From the NCBI RefSeq assembly GCF_051860665.1, contig NZ_JBHYDM010000004.1, forward strand, positions 62,001-126,000: a stretch of DNA of 64,000 bases, in the 5' to 3' direction. The notes below the pieces were generated by a model, which saw only the letters and a list, made by a program, of their open reading frames with translations, was not told the DNA's origin and did no database searches. The DNA comes from Falsiroseomonas sp051860665 (lineage in GTDB: Bacteria > Pseudomonadota > Alphaproteobacteria > Acetobacterales > Acetobacteraceae). Below, in pieces: positions 34,880-43,856 of the stretch (the first letter of the stretch is position 1; each line of letters opens with the position of its first letter). Made by a program: the position numbers and the translations under genes.

Positions 34880-36319
34880 CTAGGCCGGCGGTTCCTCAAC
34901 CTCGTGCAGCGGCACCTGCATCTCACAGACCAGGCCGCTGGGCTGCCAGTCCAGCGCGACCTGGCCTTGCAGCTGGCCGCGCACCGTGCCGGTCAGCACG
35001 CGGGATCCGAAGCCGTTGCGGCGCGGCGGCCCGGCCACCGGCGGCCCGCCGGTTTCCATCCAGGTCAGGTGCAGCCGCGACCCCGGCCGCAACTGCCAGC
35101 GGATCGTCAGGCGCCCGCCGGGGCGGGACAGCGCGCCGTATTTGGCGGCATTGGTGGTCAGTTCGTGCAGCGCCATGGCCAGCGGCTGCGCCTGGGTTGG
35201 CGGCAGCATCAGGTCCTGCCCCTCCAGCCGCACGCGCGGCGTGGCGCCGGGCTCCTCCAGGAAGGCGGCCAACTCATGCCGCAGCAGGGCGCGCAGATCG
35301 GCGCCGGACCAGTGCTCGGCGGCCAGCAGCGTATGGGCCCGCGCCAGCGCCGCGACCCGGCCCTCGATCGCCTCGGCATAGGCGCCGGGATCGTCCCGCG
35401 GCGTAAGCCGCAGCGCCGCCTGCACCACGGCCAGCACGTTCTTCGCGCGGTGGTCCACCTCCCGCGTCAGCAGGATCTGGCGCTCCTCCGTCTGCCGCCG
35501 CTCGGTCACGTCCATCACCAGCAGGGCGAAGCGCCCCGGCTCCGGCCGGTAGACATGCAGTTCGAACCAGCGGCCCGGCCGCGTGGCATGGTCCAGCAGC
35601 CGCGCCGGCTGGCCGGTTTCCACAACGCCGGCGCAGATCCCGAGCCAGGGCGGCTCCGCACCCGGCAGCACCGCGCGCGCGGTCTGCCCCAGCGCCTTGG
35701 CACGGGAGATGCCGGTCAGCCGCTCGAAGGCCGGGTTGAGCTCGACCAGGCGGTAATCCCAGGCCCGGCCCTGGGCGTCGCGCACCACCTCGCAGAGCGC
35801 GAAGCCCTCATGCATCCGCTCGAACAGCCCGCGCCAATGCGCCTCGCTGGCCCGCGCCGCCGCCGCATCCGCCTCCCGCCCCAGCAGATGCGCGCGCAAC
35901 TGCCGCTGGCGTCGCCGGGCCCGCAGGGCGGAGCGCACGGCGCCGACCAGCGACAGCGCGTTCAGCGGCCTTTCGATGAAGACGGCATTGCCCAGCCGGT
36001 CGGGCAGGCGCAGCGCGGCGACCGCGGTGCGGCCCGCGATCCCGCCCCGGGTCAGGACGATGAAGGGCAGGTCCGACCAGGGCGGCTGCGCCGCGAGATC
36101 GGCGCCCAGCGCCTCCAGCGCCGCATGCGACAGCGCCTCGTCCGTCACCAGCACGGCGCCCGCCGTCTCATCCAGCGCGGCGCGCAGGGCCGCGAGATCC
36201 GGCAGCTTGCGGCAGCCGATGCCATCGCGTTCCAGCAGCGCCGCCGCGGTCCCGGCATCCCTTCCATAGGGCGCGAGGATCAGCAGCGGGCCGGCATCCT
36301 CCGCCAGCACCTCAGGCAT
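34880..36319 (-). CDS. HWE-type sensor histidine kinase with receiver-like and PAS domains
   Basis: A 479-residue soluble kinase. Residues 1-120 look like a degenerate receiver domain (LLILAPYGRDAGTAAALLER, then FIVLTRGG) without a clear phosphoacceptor aspartate. About 160-285 is a PAS domain (MHEGFALCEVVRDAQG to LLVMDVTERRQTEE). His290 in EVDHRAKNVLAVVQAAL is the phosphorylation site of HWE/HisKA_2 kinases. The ATPase part has ELTTNAAKYGALS and a late GFGSRVL. No membrane segment is present, so the input is cytoplasmic. It overlaps the upstream KaiC-like gene by eight bases and probably works with it. A partner response regulator is not in the window. Confidence 0.87.
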   Translation of the reverse strand: MPEVLAEDAGPLLILAPYGRDAGTAAALLERDGIGCRKLPDLAALRAALDETAGAVLVTDEALSHAALEALGADLAAQPPWSDLPFIVLTRGGIAGRTAVAALRLPDRLGNAVFIERPLNALSLVGAVRSALRARRRQRQLRAHLLGREADAAAARASEAHWRGLFERMHEGFALCEVVRDAQGRAWDYRLVELNPAFERLTGISRAKALGQTARAVLPGAEPPWLGICAGVVETGQPARLLDHATRPGRWFELHVYRPEPGRFALLVMDVTERRQTEERQILLTREVDHRAKNVLAVVQAALRLTPRDDPGAYAEAIEGRVAALARAHTLLAAEHWSGADLRALLRHELAAFLEEPGATPRVRLEGQDLMLPPTQAQPLAMALHELTTNAAKYGALSRPGGRLTIRWQLRPGSRLHLTWMETGGPPVAGPPRRNGFGSRVLTGTVRGQLQGQVALDWQPSGLVCEMQVPLHEVEEPPA

Positions 36320-37805
36320 CGGCCCCCGGGCGCCCCGACAGCAGCGGCGCTTCCTGGCCCGTATAGGTGGGCGTGCCGCTGAGCACGCCGTGGAAGGCCG
36401 TCAGCGTTCCGCCCACCTGCAGGCCATCGGCGGAGATGCGCAGCTCCCGGATGCTGTCCTCATGCCGGCCGCCGCGGTTCTTGATGACGGACAGCGCCTT
36501 GCGCACGCGCCCGCCGGCCTCGAAGAAGCGCAGCAGAAGGATGGCATCCGACAGGTAGCTGACATCGACATGGCTCTGCATGCTGCCGAGCAGCCCGCTC
36601 TGCGGATTGGTCAGCAGCGTCAGCACGCCGCGCTGGTTCAGGAAGGACAGCAGCTCATGCAGCTGCAGCAGCACCTGCCGGTCCTCCGGCATGGCGGCCA
36701 GGTAGCCGCTCAGGCTGTCGATCACCACGATGCGGGCGCCCTCGGCATCGGCGCGCAGCATGCTGGCGAATTCCCCTGGCGAGACCTCGGCCGGATCGAA
36801 CTGCCGCAGCGTGACATGGCCGCTGGCGATATGCGGCCCGAGGTCCAGGCCGAGCCGCGCCAGCCGGGTCAGCAGCGTGCCGGCGCGCTCGTCGAACTGA
36901 TAGATGGCGCAGCGCTCCCCGCGCAGCGCCGCCGCATGGACCCATTGCATGGCGAGCGTCGACTTGCCGGAGCCGGCCGGCCCGCTCAGCAGCAGGCAGG
37001 TGCCGCGCAGGGGGCCGCCGCCGAGCAACTCGTCCAGCTCCGCGACGCCACTCGTCACCGACTCGCCGACGAAGGGCGCGTGATGCTCGGCGGCGACCAG
37101 CCGGGGAAAGACCTCGAGCCCACCGCGGCGGATCACGTAGTCGTGCCAGCCTTCGCGATACCGCGCGCCACGCATCTTCGCCACTTCCAGCCGGCGCCGG
37201 GTCCCGCCGTAGTCCAGCGTCCGCCGCTCCAGCGTGATGACGCCGTGGCACAGGCTGTGCAGCTGCCGGTCCGGCACGCCGCTGCTGCCGGCCAGGTCGT
37301 CCACCAGCAGCACGGTGGTGCCGCGCTGGGCGAAGAACTGCTTCAGCGCCAGGACCTGGCGGCGGAAGCGCAGCCCGTCCTGCGCCAGCAGCCGCATCTC
37401 CGACAGGCTGTCGAAGACCACGCGCACCGCGCCGCTGCGCTCGACCTCCGTCGTGATCAGCCCGACGGTCTCGCCCAGCTCGATCTCCCAGGGATGCAGC
37501 AGGGTGGTCTCGCGTTCCTGCCCCAGCGCCGCCTCGGCGGCCACCAGCTCGAACAGCGCGAGGCCGCCGAGGTCCCAGCCATGCGAGGCGGCGACAGCGT
37601 GCAGCTCCTCCGTCGTCTCCGAGAGGGTGACATAGAGGCCTGGCTCCCCCAGCCGCTGGCCTTCCAGCAGGAAGCGCATTGCCAGGGTGGTCTTGCCCGA
37701 TCCCGGCGCGCCCTCGACCAGATAGAGGCGGTTCGGCGTCAGGCCGCCCTCCAGGACGGCGTCCAGGCCGGCGACGCCGGTCGGGGTCCGCGGCGGGGGG
37801 GTCAT
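36312..37805 (-). CDS. KaiC-like circadian-clock family ATPase with two RecA-type domains
   Basis: A 497-residue protein with two KaiC domains. Domain 1 has Walker A EGAPGSGKTT (residues 31-40), the glutamates of SETTEEL and a Walker B in VRVVFDSLSEM. Domain 2 has GPAGSGKST near residue 275, YQFDER and RIVVIDSLSGYL. The ATG chosen follows GAGGTG and starts just before the first domain; an ATG 24 codons upstream and another further up lack ribosome sites. No kaiA or kaiB is in the window. The eight-base overlap with an HWE kinase suggests a KaiC-kinase signalling pair like those reported in other alphaproteobacteria. Whether it keeps time is unknown. Confidence 0.87.
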   Translation of the reverse strand: MTPPPRTPTGVAGLDAVLEGGLTPNRLYLVEGAPGSGKTTLAMRFLLEGQRLGEPGLYVTLSETTEELHAVAASHGWDLGGLALFELVAAEAALGQERETTLLHPWEIELGETVGLITTEVERSGAVRVVFDSLSEMRLLAQDGLRFRRQVLALKQFFAQRGTTVLLVDDLAGSSGVPDRQLHSLCHGVITLERRTLDYGGTRRRLEVAKMRGARYREGWHDYVIRRGGLEVFPRLVAAEHHAPFVGESVTSGVAELDELLGGGPLRGTCLLLSGPAGSGKSTLAMQWVHAAALRGERCAIYQFDERAGTLLTRLARLGLDLGPHIASGHVTLRQFDPAEVSPGEFASMLRADAEGARIVVIDSLSGYLAAMPEDRQVLLQLHELLSFLNQRGVLTLLTNPQSGLLGSMQSHVDVSYLSDAILLLRFFEAGGRVRKALSVIKNRGGRHEDSIRELRISADGLQVGGTLTAFHGVLSGTPTYTGQEAPLLSGRPGADA

Positions 37806-38007
37806 CGGCCACCTCGGGCGCCCGGGCGCCTTGCGCGTGTCTCCATCTGCGGGGGCCGGATCGGCCGGGGCGTGCATCTTTCGCTGGTCATGGCAGAGCC
37901 TAACGCCGATCATTGCGCCGGGTGGCATGGCAAGGACAGCATTCCCGAGGTGACCGAACAAGTTTCGTTCAGCGCACCGTCGCCGCCGGGTCGGGCATTG
38001 GGGGGCG

Positions 38008-39054
38008 TCAGGGCCTGGCGGTCGCCTCCTGCCACAGCAGCGCCGTCAGCGCCGCGGCCGGCATGGCGCGGCTCAACGGCGCGCCCTGGCCGGCCCAATG
38101 CGCGCCGAAGCCGACCTCGCCGCGGGCCCGGGCTGCCGCGGCCAGCGCCTTCCCGGCGTCATAGGCGATGGGATAGTCGGGCACGGCCCGCGGGGCGGTC
38201 TCGCCCCAGGCGGTGAAGCGATTGGCCAGGCAGCGCGCGGGGCGGCCGGAGATCACCGGGGTCATCACCGTATGCGCGCCGCCCGGGCCCTGCAGCCCGG
38301 CCCGATGGGCGGGCTCCGCGCTGCTTTCGGGACAGGCGATGAAGGCGGTGCCGAGCTGGGCGGCCGCCGCGCCCAGCGACAGCGCCGCGCGGATGCCGGC
38401 CCCGTCCATGATGCCGCCGGCCGCGATCACGGGCGCGCTGCCCTGCGCCGCCACCAGGCGGACCAGCGCCAGGGTGCCGAGGCGGTCGTCAGGCGCGGCG
38501 GGATCGAAGACGCCGCGGTGCCCGCCGGCCTCCCAGCCCTGGGCGACCACGGCATCGATCCCCGCCGCCGCAATGGCGCGCGCCTCGGCCGGGCTGGTCG
38601 CCGTGGCCAGCAGCAGGCAGCCGGCCTGCCGCAGCGCTGCGATGCGATCGGCCCCCGGCAGGCCGAAATGGAAGCTGACCACCGGCGGCGGCGCCTCCAG
38701 CAGCATGGCCAGCATCGCATCATCCTCGGCGAAGCTGCGGTAGGGGCTGCGCAGGCCGCCGGGCGGCACCGCGCCCTGGGCGGCGAAAAGGGGTTGCAGC
38801 GCCTGCAGCCAGGCCGCTTCCCGTGCCGGGTCGGGCCTGGCCGGCGCATGGACGAAGAGATTGACGTTGAAGGCGCGTCGCGTGCGGTCCCGCATCGCCT
38901 GGATCATGGCGCGGCCGCCGGCGGCATCGGTGGCGCCGAGGCCGAGCGAGCCCAGCCCGCCGGCATCGGAGACCGCGGCGGCCAGCTCCGGGGTGGAGAC
39001 GCCGGCCATCGGCGCCTGGATGATCGGGATGGTGACGCCCAGGCGGTCGAGCAT
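38008..39054 (-). CDS. Nitronate monooxygenase (2-nitropropane dioxygenase-like)
   Basis: A 348-residue FMN enzyme of the NMO family. It opens LGVTIPIIQAPMAGVSTPELA and has NLFVHAPARPD near residue 67 and VVAQGWEAGGHRG near residue 165, with the histidine typical of class I enzymes. The flavin-phosphate segment VIAAGGIMDGAGIRAAL is near residue 205. The ATG chosen is the one that places IQAPM at the normal distance. The reaction is oxidation of alkyl nitronates such as propionate 3-nitronate, often a detoxification step. The 202-base gap upstream to the KaiC gene holds no gene I can recognise. Confidence 0.88.
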   Translation of the reverse strand: MLDRLGVTIPIIQAPMAGVSTPELAAAVSDAGGLGSLGLGATDAAGGRAMIQAMRDRTRRAFNVNLFVHAPARPDPAREAAWLQALQPLFAAQGAVPPGGLRSPYRSFAEDDAMLAMLLEAPPPVVSFHFGLPGADRIAALRQAGCLLLATATSPAEARAIAAAGIDAVVAQGWEAGGHRGVFDPAAPDDRLGTLALVRLVAAQGSAPVIAAGGIMDGAGIRAALSLGAAAAQLGTAFIACPESSAEPAHRAGLQGPGGAHTVMTPVISGRPARCLANRFTAWGETAPRAVPDYPIAYDAGKALAAAARARGEVGFGAHWAGQGAPLSRAMPAAALTALLWQEATARP

Positions 39055-39133
39055 GCGGTGGCTCCTATCCGGCCCCGCATCCTGCACCGGGGGGCGCGGA
39101 GGCGCAGCCCCCCGGGAGGGGCGTGCCCATGCC

Positions 39134-41386
39134 TCAGTTCGCCGCCGCCAGGGCGCGCCCGATCGCCTCCGGCGTGATCGGGAAGTGCCGGATCCGGGCG
39201 CCCGTGGCATGCCAGACCGCATTGGCGATGGCGCCGGCGGTGCCGGTGATGCCGATCTCGCCCACGCCCTTCACGCCCAGGGCATTCACATGCCGGTCCT
39301 CCTCCTCCACCAGGATCGCCTCGATGGAAGGGACATCCGCATTCACCGGCACATGGTAGCCGGCCAGGTCGGCATTCATCACCCGGCCGCTGCGCGCATC
39401 CAGCACCGCGCCTTCCTGCAGGGCGAAGGACAGGCCCCAGATCATGCCGCCCTGGTACTGGCTCTGCACCAGGCGCGGATTGATGATCCGGCCGGCGGCG
39501 AAGGCGCCGACCAGCCGGGTGACGCGGACCTGGCCCAGATCGGGATCCACCTTCACCTCGGCGAAGACCGCGCCATGCGCGTGCATGGCATGGCGGTCCG
39601 ACGCCGCCGGATCGGCCGCGGCGCTGCCGCGCCCCTCCACCTGCTCCAGCCCGGCGCGGGCCAGGATCTCGGCATAGTCCTCGCTGCGGGAGGGATCGTC
39701 CCAGCGCACCAGACGGCCACCGCGCGGCACCACGCCGATATTCCCGGCGCCGAACAGCGGCGATCGCGGATCCGCCACCGCCAGCTCCGTCAGCCGCGCA
39801 ATCGCTGCCTCGCCCGCCGCCTGCATGGCGCTGCCGGCGGTGGCGGTATGGGCGGAGCCGCCGGCGATGCCGGCATTGGGCAGGTCGGACCGCCCGGCGC
39901 GCAGCTCCAGCCTCTCGATGTCGAGGCCGAGGCTATCCGCCGCGATCTGGGCGAAGGCGGTCCAGGCGCCCTGTCCCATCTCATGCGTGCCGGATTCCAT
40001 CAGCCCGGTGCCGTCGCGCCGCAGCACGGCGCGGGCTTCCGCCTGGAACATCAGCGCCGGGAAGGTCGCGGTGCCCATGCCCCAGCCGAGCAGCAGCCCA
40101 TCCGCGTCCCGCATCTGCCGCGGCGACAGCGGCCGGCCCGCCCAGCCGAAGCGCGCGGCACCCGACGCATAGCATTCGCGCAGCGCCTTGGAGGAGAAGG
40201 GCTTGTTCGAGATCGGCTCCACCTCGGCGTAGTTGCGCAGGCGGAAGGCCAGCGGGTCCATGCCGCAGGCCTCGGCCATCTCGTCGATCGCGCATTCCAG
40301 CGCGGCGCTGCCGCTGGCCTCGCCCGGCGCGCGCATGAAGCCGGGCGTGCCGGTATCCAGGCGCACCGCATCGGTGGTGGTGACGATGGCCGGCGCGGCA
40401 TAGAGGGTATGGGAGGCATTGGCGGCCGGTTCGATGAAGTCATCGAAGCGGCTGGTCGCGGTGCGGACATGGTGATGCAGGGCCAGCAGCGCGCCATCCG
40501 GCGCGGCGCCCAGCCGCAGCGTCTGCCGCGTGGGCGCGCGATGCGTGACGGGGCCGTACATCTGCGCCCGCGTCAGCACCAGCTTCACCGGCCGCCCGAC
40601 CAGGCGCGCCGCCAGGATGCCCAGCACCTGCGGCCCGGCAAGCAGCTTGGAGCCGAAGCCGCCGCCGATGAAGGGGCTGCGGATGGCGATGGCCTCCACG
40701 GGAATGCCGAAGAGTCCGGCCAGCCGCATCTGCGTCAGCGCGAAGCCCTGTGTCGGCATGTCGAGTGAGAGCCTGTCGCCATCCCATTCGGCGACGACGG
40801 CATGCGGCTCCATCGCATTGTGGAACTGCTGCGGCGTCTCATAGACCGCTTCGATCCGCCGCGCCGCGTCCTGCAGCCCGGCCTCGACATCGCCGTGCCG
40901 CAGCTCAGCGGGGCCGCCCACGCCGATGGCCTCCGGCACATAGGCGCCGGGGGCGTCCAGCGTCACCTCCACCGGCTCCGCCGCATAGCGCGGGGCGAGC
41001 AGCGCGGCGCCCTCGGTCGCGGCTTCCAGCGTCTCCGCGATCACCACGGCGATCGGCTGGCCGGCATAGCGGACGCGGTCGTCCTGCAGCAGATCCATCT
41101 TGAAGGAGAAGGGCGCGGACTTGTCGTCCGGGTGCTGCGCCAGCGCCGGCCGGTTGCCGGGCAGCATCACCGCCACCACGCCGGGATGCGCCCGTGCCGC
41201 GGCCTCGTCCAGGAAGGTCACGCGGCCGCGCGCGATGCTGCTGGTGGCGAGCACCGCATGCAGCAGGCCGGGCTTGTGGGTGTCCGCGGCGAAGCGCGCC
41301 TGGCCGGTGACCTTCAGCGGGCCGTCGCGGCGGGTGATCGGCTGGCCGATGCTGGAGCCATGCCGGATGCGGTCGATGTCAGACAT
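39134..41386 (-). CDS. Xanthine dehydrogenase family molybdopterin-binding (large) subunit, PaoC-like
   Basis: The 750-residue catalytic subunit of a molybdenum hydroxylase. It begins RHGSSIGQPITRRDGPLKVTG and has the Mo-cofactor segments FIGGGFGSKLLAGPQ near residue 250 and AHTATAGSAMQAAGE near residue 520. The catalytic glutamate is in GVKGVGEIGITG near the C-terminus. Length and subunit split match the aldehyde-oxidising PaoC branch rather than purine xanthine dehydrogenase. It overlaps the FAD subunit gene by eight bases. No maturation factor of the PaoD/XdhC type lies nearby. Confidence 0.88.
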   Translation of the reverse strand: MSDIDRIRHGSSIGQPITRRDGPLKVTGQARFAADTHKPGLLHAVLATSSIARGRVTFLDEAAARAHPGVVAVMLPGNRPALAQHPDDKSAPFSFKMDLLQDDRVRYAGQPIAVVIAETLEAATEGAALLAPRYAAEPVEVTLDAPGAYVPEAIGVGGPAELRHGDVEAGLQDAARRIEAVYETPQQFHNAMEPHAVVAEWDGDRLSLDMPTQGFALTQMRLAGLFGIPVEAIAIRSPFIGGGFGSKLLAGPQVLGILAARLVGRPVKLVLTRAQMYGPVTHRAPTRQTLRLGAAPDGALLALHHHVRTATSRFDDFIEPAANASHTLYAAPAIVTTTDAVRLDTGTPGFMRAPGEASGSAALECAIDEMAEACGMDPLAFRLRNYAEVEPISNKPFSSKALRECYASGAARFGWAGRPLSPRQMRDADGLLLGWGMGTATFPALMFQAEARAVLRRDGTGLMESGTHEMGQGAWTAFAQIAADSLGLDIERLELRAGRSDLPNAGIAGGSAHTATAGSAMQAAGEAAIARLTELAVADPRSPLFGAGNIGVVPRGGRLVRWDDPSRSEDYAEILARAGLEQVEGRGSAAADPAASDRHAMHAHGAVFAEVKVDPDLGQVRVTRLVGAFAAGRIINPRLVQSQYQGGMIWGLSFALQEGAVLDARSGRVMNADLAGYHVPVNADVPSIEAILVEEEDRHVNALGVKGVGEIGITGTAGAIANAVWHATGARIRHFPITPEAIGRALAAAN

Positions 41387-42434
41387 GCAGACCTCCGGGG
41401 AGGGGGGCGAGGGGAGAGGCCGGCAGGGCCGGCAGCCGGTCCGGCGTGCCGGCGGCGGCAAGACGCAGCGCGCGCAGCGCGATGCGCCGCGCCAGCTCGA
41501 TCTTGAATTCGTTGTCGCCGGAGGGGCGGGCCGCCTCCAGCGCCAGCGTTGCGGCGCGGCGGAAGGCCTCCGCATCGGGGGTCGCGCCGCGCAGCGAGGC
41601 CTCCGCTTCCTCCGCGCGCCAGGGCCGGGCGGCGACGCCGCCCAGCGCCAGCCGCGCCTCCTGGATCCGGCCATCGACGATGCGCAGCGCCGCCGCGGCG
41701 GAGACCACGGCGAAGGCGAAGGAGGTGCGCTCGCGCAGCTTCACGTAGCGGGAATGCCGGGCAAAGGCCGCGGCGGCGGGCGGCAGGCGCAGCGCCGTCA
41801 CCAGCTCACCCTGGCCCAGCGCCGTCTCTCGTTCGGGCGTGTTGCCGGGCAGCCGGTGGAATTCCGTCAGCGCCACCTCCCGCCGCCCCGCCGGGCCCTC
41901 GATCTCCACCATGGCGCCGAGGGCGGCGAGCGGTACGCAGAAGTCGGAGGGGTGGGTGGCGATGCAATCCTCGCTCCAGCCCAGCACGGCGTGCTGGCGG
42001 TTCTCGCCGCCGCGCGCATCGCAGCCGCTGGCCGGCGCGCGCCGGTTGCAGGCGCTGGCCGGGTCCTGGAAATAGGCGCAGCGCGTGCGCTGCATCAGGT
42101 TGCCGCCCACCGTCGCCACGTTGCGCAGCTGGGCGGAGGCGCCGGAGAGCAGCGCCTCCGCCACCATCGGGAAGCGCTGGCGGAAATCCGGATCATGCGC
42201 CAGGTCGGCATTGCGCAGCTGCGCGCCGATGCGCACGGCGCCATCCGGCAATTGCTCGATGATATCGAGATCCGGCAGGTCCTTCAGGTCGATCAGCCGC
42301 TGCGGCCGGGCGACGCCGATCTTCATCAGGTCGAGCAGATTGGTGCCGGCGGCGAGGAAGGCGCTGCCCGGCACCGCAGCGGCCGCCACCGCCTCCGCCA
42401 CGCTTTGCGGCCGCAGATATTCGAAGCGATTCAT
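41379..42434 (-). CDS. Xanthine dehydrogenase family FAD-binding subunit, PaoB-like with extra Fe-S cysteines
   Basis: A 351-residue electron-transfer subunit. It has the FAD motif FLAAGTNLLDLMK near residue 30 and TVGGNLMQRTRC near residue 115. A cysteine-rich insert follows: CAYFQ, ACNRRAPASGC and SDFC within about 50 residues. This insert marks the PaoB type, which carries a [4Fe-4S] cluster besides FAD. The ATG is chosen where FEYLRPQSVAEAV, the family N-terminus, begins. It overlaps both flanking subunit genes. Confidence 0.88.
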   Translation of the reverse strand: MNRFEYLRPQSVAEAVAAAAVPGSAFLAAGTNLLDLMKIGVARPQRLIDLKDLPDLDIIEQLPDGAVRIGAQLRNADLAHDPDFRQRFPMVAEALLSGASAQLRNVATVGGNLMQRTRCAYFQDPASACNRRAPASGCDARGGENRQHAVLGWSEDCIATHPSDFCVPLAALGAMVEIEGPAGRREVALTEFHRLPGNTPERETALGQGELVTALRLPPAAAAFARHSRYVKLRERTSFAFAVVSAAAALRIVDGRIQEARLALGGVAARPWRAEEAEASLRGATPDAEAFRRAATLALEAARPSGDNEFKIELARRIALRALRLAAAGTPDRLPALPASPLAPLPGGLHV

Positions 42435-42922
42435 GCCGCTGACTCCTCCTCGGTCATGCTGCGCGTGGCGGCGACCACCGCCTCCGTGATTCCGCGATAG
42501 GCGCCGCAGCGGCAGAGATTGCCGCTCATCCCCTCCCGCACCCTTTCGGCATCCGTGCCGGCCTGGCCTTCGCCGATCAGGCCGATGGCGCTCATGATCT
42601 GGCCGGGCGTGCAGAAGCCGCATTGGAAGGCGTCATGGGCGATGAAGGCGGCCTGCACCGGGTGCAGCACCTCGCCATCCGCCAGGCCCTCGATGGTCAG
42701 GATCTCCGCCCCGTCATGGCTCAGCGCCAGCGCCAGGCAGGCATTCGCGCGGCGGCCATTCAGCAGGATGGTGCAGGCGCCGCACTGGCCGCGGTCGCAG
42801 CCCTTCTTGGTGCCGGTGAGCTGCAGCCTTTCCCGCAGCAGGTCGAGCAGGGTGACGCGCGGATCGTCCAGCAGGACTCGGTGCTGGACGCGGTTCACGG
42901 TGAGGGTGACCGACAAGCTCAT
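42431..42922 (-). CDS. (2Fe-2S)-binding small subunit of molybdenum hydroxylase, PaoA-like
   Basis: A 163-residue subunit with two [2Fe-2S] clusters. The plant-type cluster is bound by GCDRGQCGACTILLNG and a later cysteine in RANACLAL. The second is bound by QCGFCTPGQ and NLCRCGAY. Unlike E. coli PaoA, it has no twin-arginine leader: the ferredoxin domain begins at residue 2, so the complex should be cytoplasmic. It is first in the minus-strand operon, 191 bases from a divergent TetR gene. Electrons would pass Mo to 2Fe-2S to 4Fe-4S/FAD and on to an unknown acceptor. Confidence 0.9.
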   Translation of the reverse strand: MSLSVTLTVNRVQHRVLLDDPRVTLLDLLRERLQLTGTKKGCDRGQCGACTILLNGRRANACLALALSHDGAEILTIEGLADGEVLHPVQAAFIAHDAFQCGFCTPGQIMSAIGLIGEGQAGTDAERVREGMSGNLCRCGAYRGITEAVVAATRSMTEEESAA

Positions 42923-43042
42923 GCGGAGCCTCCGATGCTGGGAATACGGGGTAGGCCGGCGGGCGGGGGATCCCTAGTCTGCCGGTGCGGGCGGCGGGCG
43001 GTCGGATTGGGCTTGCCTCCCACCGCCGTTGCGGCGTCATAT

Positions 43043-43091
43043 GCGGAGGGACCCTCCGCTTGCAAGCAGAAACGGAGCGATGCTCCGTTTC
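43043..43091. promoter_or_regulatory. Two perfect palindromes, candidate TetR operators
   Basis: The first palindrome, 43043-43059, is GCGGAGGG-A-CCCTCCGC. The second, 43069-43091, has ten-base arms GAAACGGAGC/GCTCCGTTTC around GAT. Both contain CGGAG half-sites. They lie 23-71 bases before the TetR start codon in the 191-base region dividing tetR from the molybdenum hydroxylase operon, the standard place for a TetR-type operator. The rest of the gap (42923-43042) shows nothing clear. Confidence 0.6.
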
Positions 43092-43113
43092 GTGAAGGAG
43101 AGCCTGTCCGCCC

Positions 43114-43707
43114 ATGCCCGAGGATGCCGTGACCGCCGATCGCAAGCCCCGCGCCGATTCCATCCGGAACCGGGAGCGGGTGCTGGAGGCCGCCAAGGTG
43201 GTCTTCAGCCAGGGCGGGACGGAGGTGGGCCTGGCCGCGGTGGCGCGGCAGGCCGGCGTCGGCATCGGCACGCTCTACCGCCACTTCCCGACGCGGGAGG
43301 CGCTGTATGAGGCGGTCTATCGGCGCGAGGTGGAGCAGCTGGCCGAGCTCGCCGCCCGGTTGGCATCGGAGCCGGACCGACTGGAGGGCCTGCGCCGGCT
43401 GATGCAGGCCCTGGTCCAGCTGGTCGCCACCAAGAAGGGCATGGGCGCCGCCCTGGCCATGGCGGCGCACAAGCCGCCGGAGCTGATGGCCTTCACCACC
43501 CGGCGGCTGCAGGAGGCGATCGGCCTGCTGCTGCATCCCGCGGCGGAGGCCGGGGAGGCCCGGGCCGATATCACCGCGGAGGATGTGCTGCGTACGGTGG
43601 TCGGCCTCTGCTACCTGCAGGAAGGGCCGGACTGGCAGGGCCGGGCGCTGCGGCTGCTCGACGTCTTCCTGGACGGGCTGCGGCGCGGCGATCCGCCGGC
43701 GCCGTGA
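43114..43707 (+). CDS. TetR/AcrR family transcriptional regulator
   Basis: A 197-residue repressor-type protein. The helix-turn-helix is at about residues 18-65 (RERVLEAAKVVFSQGG, GLAAVARQAGVGIGTLYRHF). A helical ligand and dimer domain follows, with a C-terminal WQGRALRLLDVFLDGL. An AAGGAG site precedes the ATG by about 15 bases, rather far. It diverges from the PaoABC-like operon and has two strong palindromes in between. It probably represses the hydroxylase and itself until an aromatic or aldehyde inducer binds. Confidence 0.9.
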   Translation: MPEDAVTADRKPRADSIRNRERVLEAAKVVFSQGGTEVGLAAVARQAGVGIGTLYRHFPTREALYEAVYRREVEQLAELAARLASEPDRLEGLRRLMQALVQLVATKKGMGAALAMAAHKPPELMAFTTRRLQEAIGLLLHPAAEAGEARADITAEDVLRTVVGLCYLQEGPDWQGRALRLLDVFLDGLRRGDPPAP

Positions 43708-43766
43708 ACGCGCCGGCCGCCCTGACCGCCAGCCGCGGACCGGAGAAGGATGACGGCGGAGGGGAT

Positions 43767-43843
<77 letters not shown>

Positions 43844-43856
43844 AGCGGCGACGTCT

